This document shows, in pieces, positions 26,486 to 34,463 of a DNA stretch of 64,000 nt. The stretch is from Caballeronia sp. dw_19. Lineage in GTDB: Bacteria > Pseudomonadota > Gammaproteobacteria > Burkholderiales > Burkholderiaceae. The stretch lies in NCBI RefSeq assembly GCF_018449515.1, contig NZ_JAAVUQ010000005.1, positions 62,001 to 126,000 on the forward strand, given 5' to 3'. A program made the position numbers and the translations under genes. Below the pieces are notes generated by a model. It was not told where the DNA came from. It did no database searches and saw nothing but the letters and a program-made list of their open reading frames with translations. The first letter of the stretch is position 1. Each line of letters begins with the position of its first letter.

Positions 26486-26716
26486 ATGGATTCCAACCGG
26501 CAGCATGAACGCGCTGTCCATGACTTCGGAGAGGTGCCTTATCCGACAACGTATGCCAAAGACCACGCCGTGACATCGTCAGCGAGCCTGTACAAGCTGG
26601 CGACGGAACTGAACTTAGCCGGCGGCGCAGTGGCGACCGGTGCCTGGATTTTTGTGCATGACAACAGCTCGCCTGCCATCGACGCATCGATACATACCAG
26701 TGTGATTGATGATTGA
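26486..26716 (+). CDS. small hypothetical protein or gene remnant
   Basis: A 76-residue open frame from ATG 26486 (MDSNRQHERAVHDFGEVP ...). Its second half (ASLYKLATELNLAGGAVATG, then WIFVHDNSSP) reads like a folded domain and the third codon positions are GC-rich, as expected for real coding in this genome. No family recognised and no clear ribosome site. The opposite strand also has an open frame here. The rest of 26304-26842 shows nothing I can support. Confidence 0.3.
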   Translation: MDSNRQHERAVHDFGEVPYPTTYAKDHAVTSSASLYKLATELNLAGGAVATGAWIFVHDNSSPAIDASIHTSVIDD

Positions 26717-26842
26717 AGGTTGGTCGGGCATCCCAGTCTTCGATTTCGGCACCTTCGATCCTCAACACGGACATTCTGGTCTGACCTCGCCACCCGTACC
26801 GTTTTGCCTCGGGACAAGGCGAAGGAACGCCGCGGGTGTTCG

Positions 26843-27757
26843 TTATGGCACCAGGACGATCTTTCCAGCTCTGCGCCGACTGGAGAGTGCGCGCTGGGCA
26901 TTTGCAGCGTCGTGGAGCGGGAACACCTGTGCGACGATCACGCGGAGTGTGCCCTCGTCCATAAGCTGCGCGAGGCGCCTCAGGATATCGGGGTCCTGGC
27001 GTGCAAAGACGGTGACGATCCCGGGTCCCGCATCCGCCACCGAGCAGACGCGTGCGTTCGCACGATTCACCGCCGTGGTCGCGAGCAGCGTTCCGCGTCC
27101 GACGCAGTCGAGCACCGCTGTGATACCTTCCGGCACGATTTGTCGGACTCGTCCAACCAGGCCCTCGCCATATTCGACAGGCTCAACACCGAACGTCCGA
27201 AGCACATCGTGATTGCTCACGGCCGCGGTGCCAATGACACGTGCGCCCGCATTCCGGGCGAGCTGGGCTGCCAACAAGCCAACACCACCACTGGCGCCGT
27301 GGATCAGCACAACGTCTTGTGACGTGACCGCCAGTGTCTGGACGATAGCTCGATAGGCCGTGAGTCCCGCCAGCGGCAAACCGGCAGATTCTTCCCATGA
27401 CGCCCTGGCGGGCTTTCGCACCACAGCATAGACAGGCACGGCGATCAGTTCGGCGTAGCCGCCGTGATGCAGAATTTCCTCGCGGACGTAGGACATCACC
27501 TCATCGCCCGGGGAAAACTCCTTGACGCCGGGGCCGACGGTCTCGATGACGCCGGCGACATCCCATCCGGGTATAACGGGAAACCATACGGGCATATGGG
27601 AGTCGCCGAGTCCGGCCTGCAGCGCGACGTCCGCAGGATTAAGCGCAGCAGCTTTGATACGAATCAGGACGCTGTTCTGGCTCAGTTTGGGATCGGGGAC
27701 CTCACGATAGTCGAGCACGTCGGGTCCACCATATCGGTCATAAACGATTGCTTTCAT
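26843..27757 (-). CDS. zinc-independent NADPH:quinone oxidoreductase (MDR family)
   Basis: 304 residues of the medium-chain reductase superfamily. GroES-like N-terminal domain (residues about 1-115, IKAAALNPADVALQAG, IPGWDVAGVIETVG) and Rossmann domain with HGASGGVGLLAAQLA (about residues 150-164). Catalytic zinc-binding cysteines are absent, as in quinone oxidoreductase/zeta-crystallin members. It reduces quinones or activated alkenes with NADPH. Nine bases separate it from the SnoaL-type gene upstream, so the two form an operon divergent from the Rrf2 regulator. Confidence 0.88.
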   Translation of the reverse strand: MKAIVYDRYGGPDVLDYREVPDPKLSQNSVLIRIKAAALNPADVALQAGLGDSHMPVWFPVIPGWDVAGVIETVGPGVKEFSPGDEVMSYVREEILHHGGYAELIAVPVYAVVRKPARASWEESAGLPLAGLTAYRAIVQTLAVTSQDVVLIHGASGGVGLLAAQLARNAGARVIGTAAVSNHDVLRTFGVEPVEYGEGLVGRVRQIVPEGITAVLDCVGRGTLLATTAVNRANARVCSVADAGPGIVTVFARQDPDILRRLAQLMDEGTLRVIVAQVFPLHDAANAQRALSSRRRAGKIVLVP

Positions 27758-27766
27758 CGCCGGACC

Positions 27767-28246
27767 TCAAAACGCTGCCGGCAGATCAAGAATGATCTGG
27801 AGGGTCTCGATCATCCAGCGACCGTCAACCTTTTTCAAAGTGGGGCGATAGTAGCCGGACTCGATCGGCGTCACCGTCCCTTGTGCCCCCGACGCGCCTT
27901 GCGGCCAGCCACCCTCGGGCTTCAAGTCTCCGACAACGTTATAGACGATGAACTGCGCATCGAGCGTCGCAGTATCGCCATCGACGTCGACGTCGATGAT
28001 CGCGTCATGTGTGGTGTGATGGCTCCAGCCCCTTGGCGGGTGAGGTTTCATCATGTTTGTGACGGCATCGGCAATGGCCTCGCGCCCAAAGAGTTCGCCC
28101 AGCGGTTCCGGGGTACCTGCGTCGTTGTAGAAGATCTTCACTCGGCCTTCGGGGAGGAACAATTCGGCCATCGCCGTCCCGTTTCGCTGGTCGGCCGCGC
28201 GAACGTAGCGGGCCAGAACCTTCGCGATGTCGTAGTCCACTGACAT
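27767..28246 (-). CDS. SnoaL/NTF2-fold protein
   Basis: 159 residues from ATG 28246, chosen because AAGGAA lies five bases upstream; longer in-frame starts up to 28369 run through the promoter region. Single NTF2-like domain (DYDIAKVLARYVRAADQRNG at the N-terminus, then a conserved HHTTHDAIIDVDVDGD strand and a W-M-I-E ending). Likely a ligand-binding or isomerase/dehydratase-type protein. First gene of the two-gene unit with the quinone oxidoreductase. Confidence 0.82.
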   Translation of the reverse strand: MSVDYDIAKVLARYVRAADQRNGTAMAELFLPEGRVKIFYNDAGTPEPLGELFGREAIADAVTNMMKPHPPRGWSHHTTHDAIIDVDVDGDTATLDAQFIVYNVVGDLKPEGGWPQGASGAQGTVTPIESGYYRPTLKKVDGRWMIETLQIILDLPAAF

Positions 28247-28260
28247 GGTTTCCTTCATCC

Positions 28261-28330
28261 TATAAAATGCGCCTATGAAAAGCATATATGGGTTGAGCAA
28301 TAAGTGCAACATTGAAAAGCGCATATAATG
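28261..28330. promoter_or_regulatory. repeat-containing control region between Rrf2 and SnoaL genes
   Basis: The 101-base gap between divergent genes holds two direct copies of TGAAAAGC-ATATA (28274-28287 and 28313-28327, the second with an extra GC) and an ATGC/GCAT inverted pair within 28267-28284. A TATAAT-like -10 (28324-28329) overlaps the second copy. I infer an Rrf2 operator controlling both directions. Confidence 0.5.
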
Positions 28331-28347
28331 CTGCAAAGGAGATTCCC

Positions 28348-28806
28348 GTGATCGATGTCCGGTTTGCAACAGCCCTGCAACTGATGTTGGGCCTCACGTT
28401 GGCGAGGTCCGTGTGCGCCGAACCCGTCAGCTCGACGCGCCTGGCCGAGGGCGTGGGGTCACATCCCACCTTCGTCCGGCGCCTGCTTGTGCCTTTAATC
28501 GAAACCGGACTGGTCACTTCCAGCATGGGCCGCGCCGGGGGGCTGGCGTTGGGAAGAGCCTCGGAAGAGATCACGCTTTGCGACATCTACGACGCAGTGA
28601 TGGGGGAGAAGGAACTGTGGTCGCCGCGCAGCGACTATCCTCATCAGTGTCTCGTCAGTTCGAACTTCAGTGCTTTCTTCGGCAATCTTGCTGCCGAGGT
28701 GGACACTCACGTGCGAGCAGCACTCGCATGCCAGACGCTGGCCGACAGTTTCGCCATGTTGGGCAAGCTGGATCAAGAGCGTGTATCCGCGACCATGGGT
28801 ATCTGA
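28348..28806 (+). CDS. Rrf2 family transcriptional regulator
   Basis: 152 residues from GTG 28348; AAGGAGA at 28336-28342 supports this start over an upstream ATG at 28312. The winged helix is visible as SSTRLAEGVGSHPTFVRRLLVPL and LVTSSMGRAGGLALGRA (residues about 25-65). The three closely placed cysteines that hold an Fe-S cluster in IscR are not conserved, so it likely belongs to the non-cluster (YwnA/SaiR-like) group sensing electrophiles or oxidants through isolated cysteines. Divergent from the SnoaL-quinone oxidoreductase operon, its probable target. Confidence 0.85.
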   Translation: MIDVRFATALQLMLGLTLARSVCAEPVSSTRLAEGVGSHPTFVRRLLVPLIETGLVTSSMGRAGGLALGRASEEITLCDIYDAVMGEKELWSPRSDYPHQCLVSSNFSAFFGNLAAEVDTHVRAALACQTLADSFAMLGKLDQERVSATMGI

Positions 28807-28870
28807 TCGTGGCCAATTTCTTCAAGGAAGCATCAAGAGTGCTCTTTACGATTCTTCCGGCGCCGATACA

Positions 28871-29824
28871 TCAACGCGTCTTGGGCGATGCAGCGCCAAG
28901 TGCTTGACCACGCGGGTGAAGTGGGTCGCCCCGGGAAACAGGTTCGCGCAGCAGTTCGATGAACGCCCGCAACGCCGCCGGCACGTTACGCCGATCCGTG
29001 TAGTAGAGACACAAACCGGCCGAGGTGACGGTCCAGTCCTTTAGCACGGCAACCAGCCGCCCCGCCGCGAGGTCGTCCGCCACGGTTGCGTCCCAGAGAT
29101 ACGCGATGCCCGCGCCCGCGATCGCGGCATCGCGCATCAACGTAGGCTCGTCAAGCGTCAGATCGCCAGGTACGTCGAGTACAAGTTTCTCACCCCGTCG
29201 CTCGAACTCCCAACGATACAGCGTACCGCTTGGCCAGCGCGCACGTATGCATTGATGCGACATCAGATCCTGTGGCGTACGCGGCTTCCTGTGTTTCGCA
29301 AAATACGAGGGTGCGGCGACGACGGAAAAATTCAATGCCCCGCCAAACGGCACAGCGATCATGTCGCGTGGCACGGCGTCGGCGGTACGGATGCCAGCAT
29401 CAAACCCTTTGCCAACGATATCGACGAAGTGCGCTTCGGTGACGATGTCGACGCTCATCGCGGGGAAACGGCGTAGATATTCCAGCACGACCGGTACGAG
29501 GACGGCCCGCGCGGCGCCAACCGCGCAATTCAGTCTTAATGTGCCGGTTGGCGTCGCACGACGATCGTTGACGGCGGCCATCGCCTGCTGGATTTCGGAC
29601 AGGGCCGGACTGACCGCTGCGACGAACTGCGCGCCCGCTTCCGTTAGCGCAACGCTTCGCGTCGTCCGGTTGAAGAGTCGTACGCCAAGCCGCTTTTCAA
29701 GTTGCGCAATGGCGCGGCTCAGCGCCGTCGACGACATGCCCAATTCGCGTGCCGCTGCACGAAAGCCACCCAGTCGCGCAACGGCGAGCACGACCTCCAG
29801 TTCGATCAAACCTGATTTATACAT
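28871..29824 (-). CDS. LysR family transcriptional regulator
   Basis: 317 residues. N-terminal winged helix (LIELEVVLAVARLGGFRAAA, then SSTALSRAIAQLEKRLG and LFNRTTRSVALTEAG) and a periplasmic-binding-protein-like effector domain from about residue 90. Divergent from the aldehyde dehydrogenase operon with a 99-base gap that contains a LysR-type box, so it probably controls that operon and itself. Confidence 0.92.
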   Translation of the reverse strand: MYKSGLIELEVVLAVARLGGFRAAARELGMSSTALSRAIAQLEKRLGVRLFNRTTRSVALTEAGAQFVAAVSPALSEIQQAMAAVNDRRATPTGTLRLNCAVGAARAVLVPVVLEYLRRFPAMSVDIVTEAHFVDIVGKGFDAGIRTADAVPRDMIAVPFGGALNFSVVAAPSYFAKHRKPRTPQDLMSHQCIRARWPSGTLYRWEFERRGEKLVLDVPGDLTLDEPTLMRDAAIAGAGIAYLWDATVADDLAAGRLVAVLKDWTVTSAGLCLYYTDRRNVPAALRAFIELLREPVSRGDPLHPRGQALGAASPKTR

Positions 29825-29866
29825 TGTCCCGATTTTCGGATCACTTCATATGAGTTTATCCGGCTT

Positions 29867-29887
29867 ATCAATGCAGATGCAATTGAT
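29867..29887. promoter_or_regulatory. candidate LysR-type operator (T-N11-A)
   Basis: ATCAAT-N9-ATTGAT is an interrupted AT-rich palindrome containing the T-N11-A pattern. It lies between the divergent LysR and aldehyde dehydrogenase genes, 37 bases before the latter's start. Confidence 0.55.
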
Positions 29888-29923
29888 TATGCTCAGAATC
29901 ATGACAATCTGATTGGAGCATTC

Positions 29924-31357
29924 ATGTACAGCATCGAGCGTATCTATATCGACGGCCAGTTTGTGCAGCCACACGGACAGGAGTGGTTCGACCTCCATAA
30001 CCCTTCGACGGGCGACGTCATCGGCCGAGTACGTCTTGCCGACGCGCAGGACGCGAAAGATGCGATCGCCGCCGCGCGCCGTGCATTTCCGGCGTTTTCG
30101 CGCACAGCCAAGGAACAGCGCATTGCGTGGCTTAAGCGTCTGTATGAAGCCATGCTCGCCAATGTCGATCGCCTCGCCGCTGCGACAATCGAGGAATACG
30201 GCGCGCCCTCGACGCGGGCCGTATGGGGAGCGCGTTACGCCGCCGAGTCTTTTCTGAACGCGGCGCACACGCTTGAGGGGTATTCGTTCACGCGCCGGAT
30301 TGCGTCGGCGGAAGTGGTGATGGAGCCGGTCGGCGTCGCCGCGCTGATCACGCCGTGGAACGCGAACGCCGGTTTTATCTGCAACAAGCTCGCAACGGCG
30401 ATCGCCGCGGGATGCACGGCGGTCGTCAAGCCAAGCGAAATGAGTGCTATCCAGACACAGATCGTTACCGAAGCCTTGCACGATGCGGGTCTGCCGGCAG
30501 GCGTGTTCAACATCGTGACGGGACGTGGCGATATCGTCGGTGCGGAGCTGAGTTCGAACCCGGATATCGCGAAGATCTCGTTTACAGGATCAACCGCGGT
30601 AGGTAAATCGATTCTGCGTGCGAGTGCGGACACGATGAAGCGCGTGACGCTCGAACTCGGCGGCAAATCGCCGACGCTGATTCTTGACGACGCCGATCTT
30701 GAGACAGCGGTGCCACTCGCCATCACGTCCGGGTTTCAGAACAGCGGGCAGGCGTGCATTGCGGGCACACGCATTCTTGTTCCGGAAGGTCGTCTTCAGG
30801 ATGTCATCCGGTTGGCAAAAGAAGCGGTATCTGCGGTCAAGGTCGGTCACTTGCAGGACGCTGATTCGGCCATCGGCCCGATGGTCAGTCAGCGACAATA
30901 TGAACGTGTGCAGGGGTATATCCTGCGCGGTGAGGAAGAAGGCGCGACACTTGTGACCGGCGGCGAAGGACATCCGGACGGGCTCGCGGGTTACTACGTG
31001 AAACCCACCGTGTTTGCGAACGTGACCAACGATATGAGCATCGCACGTGAAGAAATCTTCGGGCCGGTGCTGTGCATCCTCACGTATCGCAGTGACGAAG
31101 AAGCGATCGCGATTGCGAACGACACCGTCTACGGCTTGCAGGCGTACGTGATTTCACCGAACGTCGAACGGGCACGCGCCGTGGCGTCGAGGCTGGAGGC
31201 CGGCCGCGTGATCATCAACGGCGCGCCGCACGAACCGTTCGCACCCTTCGGCGGATACAAACAGTCCGGCATCGGTCGGGAATACGGCACATTCGGGCTC
31301 GAAGCGTTTCTCGAGACCAAGGCCGTGCTCGGCGCGGCGACAACGGGGCCGCAATGA
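29924..31357 (+). CDS. NAD(P)-dependent aldehyde dehydrogenase
   Basis: 477 residues, full-length ALDH superfamily protein. The motifs are in order: PWNANAGFICNKLATAIAAG and VVKPSE (cofactor site), FTGSTAVGKSI, the catalytic-glutamate motif LELGGKSP (Glu about residue 245) and the nucleophile Cys in SGQACIAGTRI (about 279). It oxidises an aldehyde to the acid; the substrate is open. The next gene, a carboxymuconolactone decarboxylase-like protein, overlaps the stop (ATGA), which points to a small aromatic or aldehyde detoxification cassette controlled by the divergent LysR protein. Confidence 0.93.
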   Translation: MYSIERIYIDGQFVQPHGQEWFDLHNPSTGDVIGRVRLADAQDAKDAIAAARRAFPAFSRTAKEQRIAWLKRLYEAMLANVDRLAAATIEEYGAPSTRAVWGARYAAESFLNAAHTLEGYSFTRRIASAEVVMEPVGVAALITPWNANAGFICNKLATAIAAGCTAVVKPSEMSAIQTQIVTEALHDAGLPAGVFNIVTGRGDIVGAELSSNPDIAKISFTGSTAVGKSILRASADTMKRVTLELGGKSPTLILDDADLETAVPLAITSGFQNSGQACIAGTRILVPEGRLQDVIRLAKEAVSAVKVGHLQDADSAIGPMVSQRQYERVQGYILRGEEEGATLVTGGEGHPDGLAGYYVKPTVFANVTNDMSIAREEIFGPVLCILTYRSDEEAIAIANDTVYGLQAYVISPNVERARAVASRLEAGRVIINGAPHEPFAPFGGYKQSGIGREYGTFGLEAFLETKAVLGAATTGPQ

Positions 31358-31761
31358 AAGACGCCACGGAACGCGGACTTGCCGTGTACGAACAGTTGCG
31401 CGGCGTCGAGCGAGCGCAAAACATGAAGGCCTCGATTGACAGTGGGAAGTTCGGTGCATCGATGACGGCCCTGTCGATGGACTTCGTGTTCGGGAGCGTG
31501 TGGGCACGCGAGGGTCTCGATCGCCGCGCACGCAGTCTGGTCACGCTCGGTATCCTGATTGCGTTGCGCCAGCACGACGAACTGAAAAATCACATTCGCA
31601 TCGCGTTGACCAACGGGTTGAGCGTCGAGGAAATCGAGGAAGTCATGCTTCAGGCGTCTGTATATGCAGGGTTTCCGGCGGCACACGCTGCCAGCAATGC
31701 CACGGCAGCGGTGCTCGAGGCGCTTGAACTCGAGCGAGGCAGTGTGGCGGGCGAGAGATGA
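31354..31761 (+). CDS. carboxymuconolactone decarboxylase family protein (PcaC-like)
   Basis: 135 residues of the AhpD/CMD helical fold, with the family segment LVTLGILIALRQHDELKNHI (about residues 60-79), then EVMLQASVYAGFPAAHAA. It lacks the CxxC pair of AhpD peroxidases, so it belongs to the PcaC-type rather than the redox-active branch. ATG overlaps the aldehyde dehydrogenase stop. Function in this context is unproven; the pair suggests ring-cleavage or lactone chemistry. Confidence 0.85.
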   Translation: MKDATERGLAVYEQLRGVERAQNMKASIDSGKFGASMTALSMDFVFGSVWAREGLDRRARSLVTLGILIALRQHDELKNHIRIALTNGLSVEEIEEVMLQASVYAGFPAAHAASNATAAVLEALELERGSVAGER

Positions 31762-31921
31762 TACTTCCCAGAGGCCGTCGAGTTCAGCGCTCGCGGACTT
31801 TGGGAAAAGCTGTGCTGGTTACGGGCGCATCCGTCGACTTCGGCGAGGTAGTCATGAGGCCAGCTACAGGCGCCGAGGTTCGATTGAACGTTCTCGTCCA
31901 ACAATTCAGTAGCGATTAATC

Positions 31922-32104
31922 GACCACTGCACGCCCAAGCACCTGAGCCTGCATCTGATCGTGGACAACTACGCCATGCATAGCCACCCCGATGCGCAGA
32001 AGTGGCCGGCCAAGCACCCGTGCCTTGTCATGCATTTCACGCCGACCAGCGCGTCGTGGCTGAACATGGTTGTCCGAGAACGCCTCAATGGCAACACGCC
32101 CTAG
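31922..32104 (+). pseudogene. IS630-family transposase C-terminal fragment
   Basis: Sixty codons in one frame read PKHLSLHLIVDNYAMHSHP followed by a later MHFTPTSASWLNMV, matching the DDE-domain end of IS630 transposases (the D of VDNYA and the SASWLN block). It has no N-terminal part, no start, and ends at an early TAG after a corrupted tail (the normal ERWF is replaced). No terminal repeats could be found. It marks past insertion and rearrangement between the CMD and TetR genes; the remaining bases 31762-31921 and 32105-32172 show nothing else. Confidence 0.8.
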
Positions 32105-32172
32105 ACTTAGAAAAGCCCGACTAAGATTCCTTGGTTTTCTTGGCATAGTACTACTCACCGTCATACAGGCCA

Positions 32173-32787
32173 TCAAATGTGCGGAAGAGACGGGTAGCGA
32201 ACCGTTGCGGGTGACCCCACCAACAACGCAATGAGTGAGTCCGCGGTGGCTAACATGCGTGCCTTGTCCTGATACACACGCTCGATTACCACAAGGCCAC
32301 GAGTAAACGTGACGATCAAATGCGCAGCGTCCTCGGGAGAGCACATCAGGCGAACACCCTTCTCCCCCTTCTGAAGCCTGTCGAGAAGAAGCATCTCGAA
32401 TGCGTCGAGCATGCCCTGCAACGCTTGCTGAACCGGCGGGTCGATAACGTTGGAGCCAAACGCAGATTTGGTCGTCAGGCATCCGCGCGTCGGTTCGCCC
32501 GTTGTCATCGAATCAATCACAGTCTCGAGGAAGCTTCGTAGGGCGTCGCGCAGCTTGGGCTTGTCCAGCGTATCGCGCAACTGCGCTAGGAACCGGTCCT
32601 TGTACACATCGAACACGCGTAGAAAGAACGTCCCCTTTCCTTTGTACGCGTTATAGAGCGAGCCGCGCTGCACGCCGGTCGCTGCAGCGAGCTCCTGCAT
32701 CGAGGTTTCCGCAAAACCCTTTTGCCAAAAAAGCACCAAGGCCTTTTCGAGCGCCTCGTTTTCATCGAATTGACGAATCCCAGCCAT
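32173..32787 (-). CDS. TetR family transcriptional regulator
   Basis: 204 residues from ATG 32787 (MAGIRQFDENEALEKALVLF), the usual TetR N-terminus; a longer frame to 32889 would run through the operator. The helix-turn-helix is at about residues 25-50 (TSMQELAAATGVQRGSLYNAY). The C-terminal ligand domain resembles the AcuR/YxaF-type repressors of small reactive organics. Divergent from the SDR gene with a palindromic operator between them. Confidence 0.9.
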   Translation of the reverse strand: MAGIRQFDENEALEKALVLFWQKGFAETSMQELAAATGVQRGSLYNAYKGKGTFFLRVFDVYKDRFLAQLRDTLDKPKLRDALRSFLETVIDSMTTGEPTRGCLTTKSAFGSNVIDPPVQQALQGMLDAFEMLLLDRLQKGEKGVRLMCSPEDAAHLIVTFTRGLVVIERVYQDKARMLATADSLIALLVGSPATVRYPSLPHI

Positions 32788-32833
32788 GCCACCGCTCCGC
32801 TTTCCAGTCTTCGAAGCTCTATGTAAATGATTC

Positions 32834-32875
32834 TTGTCATGCCTGTCAAGGTTGGCTATAGTGCCAATCTTGACA
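32834..32875 (+). promoter_or_regulatory. sigma70-type promoter of the SDR gene with TetR operator
   Basis: -35 TTGTCA (32834-32839), 17-base spacer, -10 TATAGT (32857-32862). The -10 lies in the six-base centre of a 13-bp inverted repeat: TGTCAAGGTTGGC (32844-32856) and GCCAATCTTGACA (32863-32875), with 12 of 13 positions paired. A repressor dimer bound here would block the polymerase, which fits control by the divergent TetR protein. Confidence 0.75.
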
Positions 32876-32937
32876 AGTGTGTCAAACATGCATGGAACTG
32901 GGTCATCCCTTTCTGAACCATTACGTTTAGGTCAAAG

Positions 32938-33660
32938 ATGAATACACGCACTTTCCTCATTACTGGCGCGAGCAAGGGCATCGGCCGCGCACTGTCCGAC
33001 AGGCTTGCCGCCGCAGGTCATGTCGTCGTGGGCATCGCACGCAACGCGGACGATCCGACTTTCCCCGGCACGCTCGTCTCCGTGGACCTGAGCAACCGGC
33101 AGGCGACCGATCGAGCACTCAAGGAACTGACCGAGCGGTTCTCGTTCGACGGGGTTGTGAACAACGTCGGTTTCGTTCGACCCGGCAAGATCGGCGAAAT
33201 CGACCTTGACGCATTCGAAGATTCGTTCCGCAGGAACCTGACGCCTGCGGTGCAGGCCGTTCAGGCGGTACTACCCTCCATGCGCGCGAAAGGTTGGGGC
33301 CGCGTCGTCAATGTGACGAGCCTCACCATTCTCGGCGTCATCGACCGTACGTCGTATGCCGGAGCGAAAAGCGCACTGACGAGCTTCACGCGTACGTGGG
33401 CGCTGGAACTTGCCCTGGAGGGCATTACCGTCAACGCAGTGGCTCCGGGCCCGACGGAGACGGAATTGTTCCGTGCAACGAGCCCCGTCGGAAGTGTCGG
33501 CGAGCGGCGTTATCTGTCGATGGTTCCGCTCAACCGTCTCGGACAACCCGATGAAATCGCTGCAGCGATCGCCTTTCTTCTCTCGGAAGATGCGGGCTTC
33601 ATGACGGGTCAGACGCTGTTCGTCGATGGCGGCGCATCGATCGGCAAATCTCAGGCCTAA
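32938..33660 (+). CDS. short-chain dehydrogenase/reductase (SDR)
   Basis: 240 residues, classical SDR. Cofactor motif TGASKGIG (residues 8-15), NNVG in place of NNAG near 78, catalytic Ser in NVTSLT and Tyr-x3-Lys in SYAGAKSALT (about residue 140). The C-terminal FVDGGASIGKS is typical. An oxidoreductase of unknown alcohol/ketone substrate, probably repressed by the divergent TetR protein. Confidence 0.92.
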   Translation: MNTRTFLITGASKGIGRALSDRLAAAGHVVVGIARNADDPTFPGTLVSVDLSNRQATDRALKELTERFSFDGVVNNVGFVRPGKIGEIDLDAFEDSFRRNLTPAVQAVQAVLPSMRAKGWGRVVNVTSLTILGVIDRTSYAGAKSALTSFTRTWALELALEGITVNAVAPGPTETELFRATSPVGSVGERRYLSMVPLNRLGQPDEIAAAIAFLLSEDAGFMTGQTLFVDGGASIGKSQA

Positions 33661-34463
33661 CAGTCCTCATGGGACGAATGATGCAATGACATACGGAGGT
33701 GCGGAGCCAGCGTCTGGTCAGCGCTGTCTTGACGCGTCAGCTTGGCTCGGACGATCGGGCGAAGGCAACCGGTCAGCTACTGCTTGCGGCAGCAGCTCGC
33801 CGCGGCGGCGGACTGGATGATCGGCGATGACGCCGATCACCGCACGTGATCGAGAAGGAAGTGCACTGAAGATGACCTTGTCCGGCCAGCGCGGCTGCTG
33901 TTTCACCCATATGATTTCTTTTCGATGGTTCGCGACCGATCGATCGAGCTTGTAAGAGATGGGGGGCTGACTGCCGTCCTGGAGAGCATAGAGCTCGACG
34001 ACGCACAGGCGGTCCTTAAAACAAACCTGAACGTCAGGGCTGCGCGGCCGCCCCGGCTTACGGAAAGTGAGATCTCCGAGTTGGCCATGAAACTTCCGCA
34101 CGTCGTCTCGATTATTGATCTGCGCATTCTCCGACTGGCCGAAAACCGTGGAGTCACCGAGCCTTGCTGCGAGAGGCTCCGCATGCAATTACCGCCAGAT
34201 TTTGAACGGAAAGGACGAATACCCCAACTTTGGCATTCGCATCTCCTTCCAATTTTCGCGGCGCAACTGATACCGTGCGACTTGGATTGCGGCGCAGAAC
34301 GTCGCCAAACGGACTGTGTCAAAACGCGTCGTGGTTTGGCGACCGCCGATCATTGTCCGAGGCCTTTAGCAGACCTCGCGGTAAGCGACCGGACATGCAC
34401 GGGTAGCACTCGAACAGCTAACATAGGGGGACTGTTTAACACCTAAACCGCCGCCGCGGCGAT
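33661..34463. other. unresolved 0.8-kb region
   Basis: Open frames exist on both strands (plus 33925-34446; minus 33718-34188 and 33903-34322), but none shows a family I know, a ribosome site or clearly gene-like codon use. The plus-strand frame has some protein-like stretches (IELDDAQAVLKTNLNV). It may be a decayed gene. Confidence 0.35.
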
